In this document: positions 27,525-37,061 of the stretch, piece by piece
How the letters are laid out: every line of letters begins with the position of its first letter
Position numbering within the stretch: the first letter of the stretch is position 1
Source of the DNA: Emticicia oligotrophica DSM 17448
GTDB taxonomy: Bacteria > Bacteroidota > Bacteroidia > Cytophagales > Spirosomataceae
Reading direction: 5' to 3'
Assembly: GCF_000263195.1 (NCBI RefSeq)
Contig: NC_018748.1
Location: 1,736,001-1,800,000, forward strand
Length of the DNA: 64,000 nt
Made by a program: the position numbers and the translations under genes
The notes under the pieces: generated by a model
The model's input: the letters and a program-made list of their open reading frames with translations, nothing else
What the model was told of the DNA's origin: nothing
Databases searched by the model: none

Positions 27525-27575
27525 CTGTAAATATTCTAAGTATTTATAACTACGTTTACAACAAAAGATTAACCA

Positions 27576-29255
27576 ATGGCATCATTAAACAAATTCAGCC
27601 GCACCCTTACACAAGAGATTCACAATCCTGCTGCAAAAGCAATGCTTTATGGCGTTGGCTTAACCGATGAAGACATGAACAAACCTCAAATTGGTATCGC
27701 AAGTACTGGATATGAGGGAAATACGTGTAATATGCACTTAAATGGTTTGTCAGTACACGTAAAAAAAGGCATTCAAGAAAACGGAATGGTGGGACTAATC
27801 TTCCACACAATTGGGGTTTCTGATGGCATGACTAACGGTAATAATGGAATGAGTTTTTCTTTACCAAGCCGCGATATCATTGCCGATTCAATCGAAGATG
27901 TTGTACAAGCCCAATGGTATGACGGTGTAATTGCTGTTGTTGGTTGTGATAAAAACATGCCGGGTGCTATGATGGCTATTGCTCGCCTCAATCGCCCAGC
28001 AATGTTGGTTTATGGGGGAACTATCCGTACTGGACAATACAAAGGAAAGAAACTCGATATTGTATCTGCCTTCGAAGCATTAGGGCAAAAATTTGCTGGA
28101 ACAATTTCTGACGAAGATTATAACGGAGTTATTAAAAATGCCATTCCAGGAGCAGGTGCTTGTGGGGGTATGTACACTGCCAATACAATGGCTTCTTCAA
28201 TGGAAGCAATGGGTCTTACGCTTCCAAACTCTTCTAGCTATCCAGCTACTCATGAAGGCAAGAAAGCAGAGTGTTTGGCTATCGGAGCAGCAATGAAGAA
28301 TATGTTAGAGAAAAATATCTGCCCACGTGATATTATGACTCGCAAAGCATTTGAAAATGCAATGACAATTGTAATGGCGATGGGTGGCTCTACTAATGCG
28401 GTTTTACACTATTTAGCAATTGCAAGTTCGGCGGGTGTTGAATTTACACTCAAAGATATTCAAGATATTTCTGACCGCACTCCGCTCATTGGCGACTTAA
28501 AACCATCTGGCAAATACTACATGGAAGATATGTTAGCCATTGGTGGAGTACCAGCATTAATGAAGTATTTACTTAAAAAAGGCCTAATTCACGGTGATTG
28601 TATGACCATTACAGGAAAAACAATCGCTGAAAACTTGGCTGATGTTCCAGATTTAGATTTCGAAGAACAAAAAATCATTCATCCAATCGAATCGCCAATC
28701 AAAGCATCGGGACACTTACAAGTCCTTTACGGAAACCTTGCATCTGGTGGTGCTGTAGCTAAAATTACAGGTAAAGAAGGTGAAAAGTTTGAAGGAATCG
28801 CTAAAGTTTGTGAAAGAGAAGAGGAAGTAATCGAATACTTAGAAAAAGGCGAAATCAAACCAGGACACGTCATTGTCATTCGCAATGAAGGCCCTAAAGG
28901 TGGCCCAGGTATGCCAGAAATGCTCAAGCCAACTTCAGCAGTAATGGGTGCAGGCTTAGGAAATAGCGTAGCCATGATTACTGATGGCCGTTTTTCGGGC
29001 GGAACCCACGGATTTGTCGTAGGTCACGTTACTCCAGAAGCTTTTGATGGCGGAACTATTGCCTTAGTGAAAGATGGGGATAAAATTACAATTGATGCTG
29101 TAGATAATAAGCTCATCCTTCATGTATCAGATGAAGAATTGGCTGTTCGTCGAGCAGCTTGGAAACAAATTCCATCAGAGCATACAAGAGGAGTTCTTCG
29201 TAAATATATCAAAAACGTAAGTTCGGCAAGCGAAGGCTGCGTAACTGACTTATAA
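27576..29255 (+). CDS. ilvD: Dihydroxy-acid dehydratase IlvD
   Basis: It dehydrates 2,3-dihydroxy-3-methylbutanoate and -pentanoate to the 2-keto acids of valine and isoleucine. The iron-sulfur cysteines are Cys51 (GNTCNMH), Cys124 ([10 protein letters not shown]) and Cys196 ([14 protein letters not shown]). The C-terminal segment has [22 protein letters not shown]. At 559 aa it is a normal bacterial DHAD. Its relatives include sugar-acid dehydratases, and the divergent neighbour cluster is sugar-acid related, but its place as first gene before ilvBNC behind a Leu/Val/Ile attenuator marks it as biosynthetic. Confidence 0.95.
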   Translation: MASLNKFSRTLTQEIHNPAAKAMLYGVGLTDEDMNKPQIGIASTGYEGNTCNMHLNGLSVHVKKGIQENGMVGLIFHTIGVSDGMTNGNNGMSFSLPSRDIIADSIEDVVQAQWYDGVIAVVGCDKNMPGAMMAIARLNRPAMLVYGGTIRTGQYKGKKLDIVSAFEALGQKFAGTISDEDYNGVIKNAIPGAGACGGMYTANTMASSMEAMGLTLPNSSSYPATHEGKKAECLAIGAAMKNMLEKNICPRDIMTRKAFENAMTIVMAMGGSTNAVLHYLAIASSAGVEFTLKDIQDISDRTPLIGDLKPSGKYYMEDMLAIGGVPALMKYLLKKGLIHGDCMTITGKTIAENLADVPDLDFEEQKIIHPIESPIKASGHLQVLYGNLASGGAVAKITGKEGEKFEGIAKVCEREEEVIEYLEKGEIKPGHVIVIRNEGPKGGPGMPEMLKPTSAVMGAGLGNSVAMITDGRFSGGTHGFVVGHVTPEAFDGGTIALVKDGDKITIDAVDNKLILHVSDEELAVRRAAWKQIPSEHTRGVLRKYIKNVSSASEGCVTDL

Positions 29256-29307
29256 GACGGAGTACAACAAACCAAATAAAAACTTTATCCTAAAATATCT
29301 AAACGAT

Positions 29308-31068
29308 ATGGGAAATTTATTAGAAATTGAATTAAAGCAAGAAGCCGCTTCTGCTCCAATTGCAAAGAATGAAGAAAAAACAATTCTTTCTGGTGCACAA
29401 GCCATGATGGAGTGTTTACTTGCTGAAGGTGTAGATAATATCTTTGGATATCCGGGCGGAGCCATTATGCCAACCTACGATGCCCTCTATGACTACATGG
29501 ATAGACTCCACCATACTTTGGTTCGTCATGAACAAGGTGCGGGTCATGCTGCTCAAGGCTATGCACGTGTAAGTGGGCGTACAGGTGTATGTTTGGTAAC
29601 TTCAGGCCCTGGTGGAACAAACATGGTTACACCCATTGCCGATGCTATCATTGATTGCACGCCAATGGTTTGTATCGTAGGACAAGTGAAATCAACCTTG
29701 CTCGGCACTGATGCCTTCCAAGAAACTGATATGATAGGTGTAACAACACCTGTTTGCAAATGGAATTATCAGATTACCGACCCAGACGAAGTGCCAGAGG
29801 TAATGGCCAAAGCATTTTTTATTGCTAAATCTGGTAAGCCAGGCCCAGTAGTTATTGATTTTGCACGAGATGCTCAAGTAGCTAAAATGACAAAACCATT
29901 CTCTTACAAAAAAATTGAGAAAATGGTTAGCTACAACCCACGTGTAGTGCCCAAACAAGAACAAATCGAGCGAGCAGCCGAATTAATCAATAAAGCCAAA
30001 CGTCCTTATGTTCTATTTGGTCATGGAGTCTTGATTGCTGATGCTGTTCAAGAATTAATCGAATTCATCGAGAAAACCGATATGCCTTGTGCGAGTACTT
30101 TACTTGGCCTTTCGGCAATGCCTAATAATCACCCGAATTACATGGGCTGGTTAGGAATGCACGGAATGTATTCACCCAATGTGATGACCGATGAATGTGA
30201 TGTTTTGATTGCAATAGGTATGCGTTTTGATGACCGTGTAACGGGTGATGCAACCAAATTTGCCAAACAAGCAAAAATTATTCATATCGAAATCGACCCT
30301 TCGGAAGTAGAGAAAATCAAGAAAACCGAAGCTCCAGTAATTGGCGACGCCAAAGAAGCACTTAAAATGTTGCTTCCTCTTGTAAAAAAAGGAGACTTTA
30401 CTGGTTGGAAAAACGAATTCCGTAAGCTTGATGCGAAAGAATACGAAAAAGTAACACTACGTGATTTAAGCCAAGAAGGTAAAATCAAAATGGCTGAAGT
30501 GGTTGCCTTACTTTCTGATAAGACAAACGGCGAAGCTTGTATTGTAGTAGATGTAGGCCAGCACCAAATGGTAACGGCACGCTATTATCAATTCCGCAAA
30601 CCCAATTCATATATTGCTTCGGGTGGACTGGGTACTATGGGCTTTGCTATACCCGCCTCTTTTGGTGCAAAAGTAGGAGCTCCAGACCGTGAAGTAGTGG
30701 GTGTTATCGGTGATGGTTGTTTCCAAATGACTATTCAGGAACTTGGTACAATTGCCCAGAGTGGTTTGGCGGTAAAGATGATTATCCTTAACAACAATTT
30801 CTTAGGAATGGTACGCCAATGGCAGCAGTTATTCTTCGATAATCGCTATTCATTCGTAGAACTTCAAAACCCTGATTTCATTACCATTGCTAAGGGATTC
30901 GGAATTGCAGGACATACTTGTTCAGATAGAGAAAACCTAAGCGATTCATTGGATACATTATTAGCGTCTAAAAAAGCCTATTTACTAGAGGTAATCGTAG
31001 AAAAAGAAGAAAACGTATTCCCTATGGTTCCTGCTGGAACAAGCGTAAGCGAGATTCGCTTGGAGTAG
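29308..31068 (+). CDS. ilvB: Acetolactate synthase large subunit IlvB
   Basis: This thiamine-diphosphate and FAD enzyme condenses pyruvate to acetolactate, or with 2-oxobutyrate to acetohydroxybutyrate. The catalytic Glu is in VRHEQGAGHAAQGYARVSG. The central FAD domain has GMHGMYSPNVM and IAIGMRFDDRVTG. The C-terminal ThDP motif is GDGCFQMTIQELGT...LNNNFLGMVRQWQ. A ~25-residue N-terminal extension precedes the conserved SGAQAMMECL. At 586 aa it is the biosynthetic type. It lies 52 bases after ilvD. Confidence 0.95.
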   Translation: MGNLLEIELKQEAASAPIAKNEEKTILSGAQAMMECLLAEGVDNIFGYPGGAIMPTYDALYDYMDRLHHTLVRHEQGAGHAAQGYARVSGRTGVCLVTSGPGGTNMVTPIADAIIDCTPMVCIVGQVKSTLLGTDAFQETDMIGVTTPVCKWNYQITDPDEVPEVMAKAFFIAKSGKPGPVVIDFARDAQVAKMTKPFSYKKIEKMVSYNPRVVPKQEQIERAAELINKAKRPYVLFGHGVLIADAVQELIEFIEKTDMPCASTLLGLSAMPNNHPNYMGWLGMHGMYSPNVMTDECDVLIAIGMRFDDRVTGDATKFAKQAKIIHIEIDPSEVEKIKKTEAPVIGDAKEALKMLLPLVKKGDFTGWKNEFRKLDAKEYEKVTLRDLSQEGKIKMAEVVALLSDKTNGEACIVVDVGQHQMVTARYYQFRKPNSYIASGGLGTMGFAIPASFGAKVGAPDREVVGVIGDGCFQMTIQELGTIAQSGLAVKMIILNNNFLGMVRQWQQLFFDNRYSFVELQNPDFITIAKGFGIAGHTCSDRENLSDSLDTLLASKKAYLLEVIVEKEENVFPMVPAGTSVSEIRLE

Positions 31069-31154
31069 CACCTAAACCCCGATGGGGGTACAAAGAGGTA
31101 CATTTCTCGCTTTTATAAATTTATTTTTTATTCCCCACTGGGGGTTAGGGGCTG
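31069..31154. repeat. 86-bp element with imperfect terminal inverted repeats between ilvB and ilvN
   Basis: The end near 31069-31087 (CACCTAAACCCCGATGGGG) is complementary at about 15 of 19 positions to 31134-31152, which reads CCCCACTGGGGGTTAGGGG. A 46-base A+T-rich middle separates them. The C/G runs contrast sharply with the surroundings. The layout resembles a small non-autonomous palindromic repeat inserted in the spacer; it leaves the ilvB and ilvN reading frames intact and could form an RNA hairpin between them. Confidence 0.5.
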
Positions 31155-31156
31155 TT

Positions 31157-31696
31157 ATGACAACATACACTATTTGCGTATTTACCGAAAATAGCATCGG
31201 ACTACTCAACAAAATCACAATTATATTTACCCGCCGAAGAATCAATATTGAATCTTTGACGGTATCGGAAACTGAGCGTAAGGGTATTTCTCGATTCACA
31301 ATCGTAATTAAACATGAACGACGTGAAGAAGTAGAAAAACTCGTACGTCAGATTCGAAAAATTATCGAAGTTTTGGCGGTATTCGGTTACCTAAACGAAG
31401 ATATTGTTTATAATGAAATTGCGTTATTTAAAGTTTCTACGCCTTTGAATGGTAAATCTATTGATGTTGAAACAGTCAATAAAGTTTATAAAGCATGGGT
31501 TGTTTATTGGGGGCTTGATTATGTAGTTATCGAAAAAACAGGTACAGAAACTGAAATTTTTGAGTTCTTTAAATACATTAAACCCCACGGTATTATTGAG
31601 TTTGTTCGTTCGGGCCGAGTTGCAGTAGGCAAAACTCCAAAAGGATTAATCGAATATCTTCCAGAAGAAATCACCGAATGGGAGTATTATTTGTAA
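31157..31696 (+). CDS. ilvN: Acetolactate synthase small (regulatory) subunit IlvN
   Basis: It binds the large subunit and gives valine feedback. The N-terminal ACT domain reads TTYTICVFTENSIGLLNKITIIFTRRRINIESLTVSETE. The C-terminal domain ends with IKPHGIIEFVRSGRVAVGK. The chosen ATG at 31157 starts directly before the ACT domain and gives 180 aa, a normal length. The frame is open to an earlier ATG at 31082, but those 25 codons fall within the 31069-31154 repeat and have no family match. Confidence 0.94.
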   Translation: MTTYTICVFTENSIGLLNKITIIFTRRRINIESLTVSETERKGISRFTIVIKHERREEVEKLVRQIRKIIEVLAVFGYLNEDIVYNEIALFKVSTPLNGKSIDVETVNKVYKAWVVYWGLDYVVIEKTGTETEIFEFFKYIKPHGIIEFVRSGRVAVGKTPKGLIEYLPEEITEWEYYL

Positions 31697-31745
31697 TCAA
31701 CATATTTTTATTTAGTCGCATTAAACCAAAAACAAATCAATAAAA

Positions 31746-32789
31746 ATGGCAAAATTAAATTTCGGCGGTGTTGAAGAGGAAGTTGTAACCCGCGAAGAGT
31801 ACCCACTCGAAAAAGCAAGAGAGTTTTTGAAAGGTCAAACAATCGCTGTGATTGGCTATGGTGTACAAGGCCCTGGTCAAGCTATGAACATGCGTGACAA
31901 TGGTTTCAACGTAATCGTTGGCCAACGACCTGGTAAAACTTATGATAAAGCTGTTGCTGACGGTTGGGTTCCAGGAAAAACTCTTTTCAGCATCGAAGAC
32001 GCATTACAAAAAGGTACAATTATTTGTTTCCTTTTATCTGATGCAGCTCAAATTGCCTTATGGCCAACAGTGAAACAATACCTTAAAAAAGGTAAAACTT
32101 TATATTTCTCTCACGGATTCGGTATCACTTACAGCAAAAAAACTGGTATCAAACCTCCGAAAAATGTTGACGTTATCTTGGTTGCTCCTAAAGGTTCAGG
32201 TACTTCTCTTCGTCGTTTGTTCGTTGAAGGAAAAGGTCTTAACTCTTCATTTGCTGTTTATCAAGATGCTACAGGACAAGCTCGCGAAAAAGCAATTGCA
32301 ATGGGTATCGGTGTAGGTTCGGGCTACTTATTCGAAACTGATTTCTACCGCGAAGTAACATCTGACCTTACAGGTGAGCGTGGTACTTTGATGGGTGCTA
32401 TCCAAGGTATTTTCGCTGCTCAATATGAAGTATTGCGTGAAAATGGTCACTCTCCATCAGAAGCTTTCAACGAAACAGTTGAAGAATTAACACAATCGTT
32501 GATGCCTTTAGTTGCTGAAAACGGTATGGATTGGATGTACGCAAACTGTTCTACAACTGCTCAACGTGGTGCGTTAGACTGGTGGAAACCTTTCCATGAT
32601 GCTACTAAGCCAGTTTTCAAAAAGCTTTACAATAGCGTAAAAACACAAAAAGAAGCTGCTCAATCTATCGAGCGTAACTCACAACCTGATTACCGTGAGA
32701 AATTAGAGGTAGAATTAGCAGAACTTCGTGAATCTGAAATGTGGCAAGCAGGTAAAACTGTTCGTAGCTTACGTCCAGAAAGAAACTAA
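31746..32789 (+). CDS. ilvC: Ketol-acid reductoisomerase IlvC
   Basis: It isomerises and reduces acetolactate or acetohydroxybutyrate using NAD(P)H and magnesium. The Rossmann motif AVIGYGVQGPGQAMNMRDNG (about 34-53) has the GVQGPGQ form seen in Bacteroidota in place of the more common GSQGHAHA. Cofactor-choice loop residues follow in VGQRPGKTYDKA. The helical C-terminal domain includes DLTGERGTLMGAIQGIF with the metal-binding acidic residues. At 347 aa it is a class I enzyme. It lies 49 bases after ilvN. Confidence 0.94.
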   Translation: MAKLNFGGVEEEVVTREEYPLEKAREFLKGQTIAVIGYGVQGPGQAMNMRDNGFNVIVGQRPGKTYDKAVADGWVPGKTLFSIEDALQKGTIICFLLSDAAQIALWPTVKQYLKKGKTLYFSHGFGITYSKKTGIKPPKNVDVILVAPKGSGTSLRRLFVEGKGLNSSFAVYQDATGQAREKAIAMGIGVGSGYLFETDFYREVTSDLTGERGTLMGAIQGIFAAQYEVLRENGHSPSEAFNETVEELTQSLMPLVAENGMDWMYANCSTTAQRGALDWWKPFHDATKPVFKKLYNSVKTQKEAAQSIERNSQPDYREKLEVELAELRESEMWQAGKTVRSLRPERN

Positions 32790-32800
32790 TTCCTACAAGG

Positions 32801-32874
32801 AAGGTTTCACCTTGAGCGAAGTCTTTTTTTAATATAACAGAAGAAGCACAGAGGCAAAATCTCTGTGCTTTTTA
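32801..32874 (+). terminator. Terminator between ilvC and ilvA
   Basis: AGCACAGAG (32845-32853) pairs with CTCTGTGCT (32861-32869) and is followed by TTTTTATA. A smaller hairpin (AAGGT/ACCTT, 32801-32813) with GAGCGAAGTC and a T7 tract lies just before it. ilvA may therefore be transcribed mainly from its own promoter or by read-through. Confidence 0.75.
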
Positions 32875-32917
32875 TATATTTGAATTTGTTTGTGAAACAT
32901 CAGCAAATTATTTAACT

Positions 32918-34195
32918 ATGGCATCAACAAAAACAAAATCTGAACTGACCTTCCCAGATTTAGATAATATCTATCTTGCCGCCGAACGCCTACAAGGTGT
33001 GGCCACCCACACACCATTGATGCATAATTTAAACTTATCTGAGCATTATGGTGCCAATATTCATCTTAAACGAGAAGATTTACAGGTTGTCCGCTCTTAT
33101 AAAATAAGAGGAGCTTACAATAAAATGGCCACATTACCTAAAGACCAACTTTCTAAGGGCGTTGTATGTGCCAGTGCGGGTAATCATGCTCAAGGGCTTG
33201 CTTATGCTTGCCGAAAAATGCAGGTAAATGGCACTATCTTTATGCCAACTACCACACCTGCTCAAAAAATAAAACAAGTAGGGATGTTTGGCAAGGAATT
33301 CGTGAAAATTGAATTGGTGGGAGATACTTATGATGATGCCTATTATGCCGCCAAAAAATATTGTGAAGAACAAAACGCCACTTTTGTACATCCGTTTGAT
33401 GATTTACAAGTAATGGAGGGACAAGGCACTGTTGGGCTAGAAATATTCAAAGATGCCAACTTTAAGATTGATTACCTTATTTTTGCCATCGGTGGCGGTG
33501 GATTAGCTTCTGGGGTTTCTACGGTCTTTAAGCAACTTTCACCCAAAACCAAACTCGTAGCGGTTGAACCGTTAGGTTCGCCCACTATGAAAACAGCTAT
33601 CGAATTGGGTGAAGTTGTGACACTGGAGGAAATTGATAAGTTTGTTGATGGGGCGGCTGTCAAACGAGCAGGTGATTTAACCTTTCAAGTTTGTAGAGAA
33701 AACCTCAATCATGAAATTCTATTAATCCCTGAAGGAAAGGTTTGCTCAGCTATCTTACAACTCTACAACGAAGAAGCCATTGTAGCTGAACCTGCGGGGG
33801 CATTATCGGTAGCGGCTTTAGATTTTATTAAAGACGAGATTAAAGGGAAAAACGTCGTTTGTATTATCGGTGGAGGTAATAATGATATTACACGCACGGA
33901 AGAAATCAAAGAACGCTCACTACTCTACGAAGGCCTCAAGCATTATTTTATCATTCGTTTTCCACAACGTGCGGGGGCTTTTAAAACATTTTTAAACGAT
34001 GTATTAAGCCCTACCGACAATATTGTATTTTTTGAGTACTCTAAAAAGACAGCTCGTGAACGAGGGCCTGCATTAGTAGGAATCGAGCTCAAACAACAGT
34101 CTGATTTTCAACCGCTTATCGAGCGAATGAATGCCAACAATGTGCAATTTGAATATATCAACGACAAACCAGAACTTTTTGAGTTTTTGATATAG
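32918..34195 (+). CDS. ilvA: Threonine dehydratase (biosynthetic) IlvA
   Basis: This PLP enzyme makes 2-oxobutyrate from threonine, the entry step to isoleucine. The PLP lysine is Lys62 in VVRSYKIRGAYNKM, with SAGNHAQGLAYAC and the glycine-rich FAIGGGGLASG downstream. The C-terminal ~85 residues (EGLKHYFIIRFPQRAGAFKTFLND) are a single ACT-like regulatory domain, the shorter form (425 aa) as against ~514 aa in E. coli. Location after ilvDBNC supports the biosynthetic role over a catabolic one. Confidence 0.93.
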   Translation: MASTKTKSELTFPDLDNIYLAAERLQGVATHTPLMHNLNLSEHYGANIHLKREDLQVVRSYKIRGAYNKMATLPKDQLSKGVVCASAGNHAQGLAYACRKMQVNGTIFMPTTTPAQKIKQVGMFGKEFVKIELVGDTYDDAYYAAKKYCEEQNATFVHPFDDLQVMEGQGTVGLEIFKDANFKIDYLIFAIGGGGLASGVSTVFKQLSPKTKLVAVEPLGSPTMKTAIELGEVVTLEEIDKFVDGAAVKRAGDLTFQVCRENLNHEILLIPEGKVCSAILQLYNEEAIVAEPAGALSVAALDFIKDEIKGKNVVCIIGGGNNDITRTEEIKERSLLYEGLKHYFIIRFPQRAGAFKTFLNDVLSPTDNIVFFEYSKKTARERGPALVGIELKQQSDFQPLIERMNANNVQFEYINDKPELFEFLI

Positions 34196-34231
34196 TTTTG
34201 CATAAAATATGTCTTTTAAAATGGCTTTCAC

Positions 34232-34239
34232 TATCTTTG
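34232..34239 (+). promoter_or_regulatory. Predicted -7 element before the glycan cluster
   Basis: TATCTTTG matches TAnnTTTG and lies 26 bases before the ATG at 34266. The -33 region is a T run without a clear TTG. If real, it starts the six-gene cluster independently of ilvA. Confidence 0.42.
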
Positions 34240-34265
34240 CATCTTGAAAGCCTTTTTTTGACTCA

Positions 34266-36299
34266 ATGCATCTACTTTTCATACTTTTATTTCTTGGCTT
34301 TTTCTGGCAAATTCACCGAAATACTACGTATATCTCTGAAAATCTCAGCGATTATGCTATAAAATTCTTTTTAGGATTAGTTTCGTGTATCATCCCAACA
34401 GGATACCTACTTTCTGAATTCAACCAAATAGGGCAAGCAGTTTTTTGGGGCATTAGCGTTAATGTTTTTGCAATTATATTGTATTTTATTTTCCAAAAAC
34501 TTACTAATAGGCAATCTTTTTCACTCAAAAGAAGCCTTATAAACTTACCAAAAGAACTATCAAACTTGTGGTACCAACAAGGTTCAACAGGGAAAGTTAT
34601 ACTATCTATTTTATCCATTGGCCTTTTTATAGTAACTGTTCTTAATCTAATTATTTTCTTATTCTCCTACCCCAACGAATGGGATAGTATGACAGGACAT
34701 TTGGTAAAATGTGCTTATTACTTGCAAAACGGAAATATGAACCGAATGCAAGGTACAACTTGGACTATTGATTATTACCCGAACTCTTTGCCTACTTTAC
34801 AGATGTTTTTTTATCATCTATTGGGCGAACAAGGCTTTAAAATTATTCATTATTTAAGCTACTGGATGTTTTCCATTTCGGCTTACGGAATTAGCCTAAA
34901 AATTACAAACAATAAAACGGCTTCGGTTTTTGTATTCTTAGTTTCAGCACTTTTACCAACAGCTTTAGTGCAGGCAACAACCACCGAAACTGATATTGTC
35001 CTTTCGGCTTATTTAGGTTCTCTTACTTACTTTATGTTTGCCTTTAAAGCCTCTCCTACCCGCCTTAATCTTGGCCTTATTGCCCTCGTGGCGGGAATTT
35101 GGATAGGCCACAAAGTTACGTTCTTACTTATTGCTCCTGCGGCAGTAGTTGTGGCATTTCATACGATTCTTCTAAAGAAAGAGTTTTATACACACATTAA
35201 GTTATTCGTAATAGCATTTGTTTTAGCAGTAGGTATTTATGCTTTACCAACTGGCTATATTGGAAATATTAAAGAAGCTAAAAAGTTTAGTTTAGGAAGC
35301 CTTTCTGCTCCCGAAATGGTAATGAACTGGCACGGTATTGAGCATTATTCTGGCGAAGATAAAGTCGACAATTTTTTACTCAATATTGCTCGTTATTCTT
35401 CCGATTTCCTAAACCTTGATGGCTTTCGTAGCTCGCCAACAGGTAAGAAAATCAATGAAAAATTTAGAGTATTACCTAATAAACTTTTAAGTCCATTACC
35501 ACTCGAAGGTAACAGATTTACGGTTGTTTCATACTTTTCGTTCGAACACCCAGTCCGTTTTTATTTAGAACGCCCATTTTGGGGAGTCATTGGCTTTGCA
35601 CTGATTCTACCAATTATATTGTTTTTAGTATGGCAATTAATTAGAAATCCTAAAAAGCTTTCAATGGCAGAAAATAGTTTTCTAATATTGATACTTGCCG
35701 CCATTTTACACTTTCTATCACTCAGCTATTCTGCCCCCTACGACCCCATCAAGGCTCGTTATTTCCTAAATATGGCTGTATGGTGTATGCCCTTATTAAG
35801 TATTGTTTTCATTTCTTGGCAAAAACGTAAACTTTTTATCAAAGATATTTATCTAAAAATCGTTAGTTTATTGATAGTAGTTTCGGCCATTCCAACCATA
35901 CTTTATATACGCATACACCCTATTTTTGCTGAAAAGAATATATTTAATATGACTCGCTTAGAGCAGCTCTTAGTTGCTCGCCCCAATATCTATGAAGCCT
36001 ACCATAAATTTGATGAAATAGTACCTAAAGATGCCATCGTTGCTCTCGGAACTCAGCAAGAACACGAAGATTTTGAATATCCACTTTGGGGAGAAGATTT
36101 TAAGCGAAAGCTTATTCCAATTCATCCATTTAGAAGTGCTGTAAAGCCAATTCCTGCTGAAGCACAGTATCTATTTTATTCGAAAGGTGTCATTCCGTTT
36201 CAAGAGGGAGACATACAACTCAACGCTATCAAAAGTAAGCCTAATATGCCTGTACACGATAGTGAGTTTTTCTTGAGAAAATTAACCCCCAATCGCTAA
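34266..36299 (+). CDS. Multi-spanning membrane glycosyltransferase-like protein (GT-C type)
   Basis: It has about ten to twelve hydrophobic helices spread over 677 aa. The first long extracytoplasmic loop begins YPNEWDSMTGHLVKCAYYL (about 135-153); an acidic residue here (Asp140) is the hallmark of GT-C transferases, which take sugar from a polyprenyl-linked donor. It is followed by TWTIDYYPNSLPTLQMFFYHL, the usual 'PL/YYPP' type region. A soluble C-terminal part follows the last helix (~570-677). Donor and acceptor cannot be read from the sequence. It leads a run of six co-directional genes and is followed after 12 bases by a WbqC-family gene. Confidence 0.72.
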   Translation: MHLLFILLFLGFFWQIHRNTTYISENLSDYAIKFFLGLVSCIIPTGYLLSEFNQIGQAVFWGISVNVFAIILYFIFQKLTNRQSFSLKRSLINLPKELSNLWYQQGSTGKVILSILSIGLFIVTVLNLIIFLFSYPNEWDSMTGHLVKCAYYLQNGNMNRMQGTTWTIDYYPNSLPTLQMFFYHLLGEQGFKIIHYLSYWMFSISAYGISLKITNNKTASVFVFLVSALLPTALVQATTTETDIVLSAYLGSLTYFMFAFKASPTRLNLGLIALVAGIWIGHKVTFLLIAPAAVVVAFHTILLKKEFYTHIKLFVIAFVLAVGIYALPTGYIGNIKEAKKFSLGSLSAPEMVMNWHGIEHYSGEDKVDNFLLNIARYSSDFLNLDGFRSSPTGKKINEKFRVLPNKLLSPLPLEGNRFTVVSYFSFEHPVRFYLERPFWGVIGFALILPIILFLVWQLIRNPKKLSMAENSFLILILAAILHFLSLSYSAPYDPIKARYFLNMAVWCMPLLSIVFISWQKRKLFIKDIYLKIVSLLIVVSAIPTILYIRIHPIFAEKNIFNMTRLEQLLVARPNIYEAYHKFDEIVPKDAIVALGTQQEHEDFEYPLWGEDFKRKLIPIHPFRSAVKPIPAEAQYLFYSKGVIPFQEGDIQLNAIKSKPNMPVHDSEFFLRKLTPNR

Positions 36300-36311
36300 A
36301 GGATTGTAATA

Positions 36312-37049
36312 ATGATGGAAGAGACACTAAAGATAGAAAACGAGCCTAAACGTGTATTGGGAATCATGCAGCCTTATGTTTTCCCTTATATTGGTTATTT
36401 CCAGCTTATCAAGCGAGTAGATAAATTTGTTATTTATGATGATGTGGCATTTATCAACAAGGGTTGGATAAACAGAAATAATATTCTGATGAACGGAAAA
36501 GCCTCAATGTTTACGATTCCGCTCATTGGAGCCAGTCAGAATAAACTCATCAGAGAAATTGAAATTGACAATTTAGCAGCTTGGAGTAAGAAATTTTTCA
36601 AAACCCTTGAACAATCTTATAAAAAAGCTCCGTTTTATAAAGAGGCTTTTGGTTTGATAGAACAAGTTTTTAATTCCCCTGCCGAGAATATTTCCGCATT
36701 GGCCGTAAATAGCTTGAAAGAAACTTGCAAGTATTTAAAAATAGAGACAGAAATTATAGAAAGCTCGGTCATTTACCAAAATCAAGAGCTAAAAGCCCAA
36801 AATCGAATTTTGGATATCTGCAAACAAGAAAACGCCAACCACTACATCAACCCGATTGGTGGGATGGCTATCTACGACAAACAACTTTTTGCGGATAACA
36901 AAATCTTACTTAATTTTATCAAATCGAATGCCATTCAATACACTCAATTTAAAAATGAATTTGTGCCCTGGCTTTCGATAATTGATTTATTGATGTTTTG
37001 CTCGGTAGAAGAAATCAACGAACACTTAAATAAATTTGAATTAGTATAA
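36312..37049 (+). CDS. WbqC family protein
   Basis: The opening LGIMQPYVFPYIGYFQLIKRVDKFVIYDDVAF and the segment GWINRNNILMNGKASMFTIPL are characteristic of the WbqC family (PF08889), found in O-antigen and other glycan clusters. Its biochemical role is unsettled; conserved Asp, His and Gln residues suggest a small-molecule or sugar-modifying function. It is 245 aa. It sits 12 bases after the GT-C gene and 12 bases before an acyltransferase gene, so the three are almost certainly co-transcribed. Confidence 0.88.
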   Translation: MMEETLKIENEPKRVLGIMQPYVFPYIGYFQLIKRVDKFVIYDDVAFINKGWINRNNILMNGKASMFTIPLIGASQNKLIREIEIDNLAAWSKKFFKTLEQSYKKAPFYKEAFGLIEQVFNSPAENISALAVNSLKETCKYLKIETEIIESSVIYQNQELKAQNRILDICKQENANHYINPIGGMAIYDKQLFADNKILLNFIKSNAIQYTQFKNEFVPWLSIIDLLMFCSVEEINEHLNKFELV

Positions 37050-37061
37050 AAACCTCAAAAT

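Larger units (their letters stand above)
27200..27575 (+). promoter_or_regulatory. ilv operon leader region with ribosome-mediated attenuator
   Basis: This 376-base gap before ilvD holds a leader peptide frame (27403-27453) and three alternative hairpins. Pause hairpin 1:2 pairs 27440-27448 with 27455-27463 (9 bp, one G-U, 6-nt loop). Antiterminator 2:3 pairs GGGT (27456-27459) with 27501-27504 and AGAAG (27460-27464) with 27494-27498, leaving a 2-nt bulge. Terminator 3:4 pairs 27492-27502 with 27508-27518, then seven T. Forms 1:2 and 2:3 exclude each other, as do 2:3 and 3:4. A ribosome stalled on the Leu/Val/Ile codons would free segment 2 and prevent termination. A possible promoter is TTTG (27316-27319) plus TTCATTTG (27340-27347), which is weak. 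Confidence 0.8.

Noticed and set aside
27576-29255. IlvD as a xylonate/pentonate dehydratase partner of the divergent FAH and aldehyde dehydrogenase genes
   Set aside because: It heads ilvBNC behind a Leu/Val/Ile attenuator and has normal DHAD length and cysteines, so the biosynthetic role is far more likely.
31082-31156. N-terminal extension of IlvN
   Set aside because: The 25 extra codons lie within a palindromic repeat and precede the conserved ACT-domain start.
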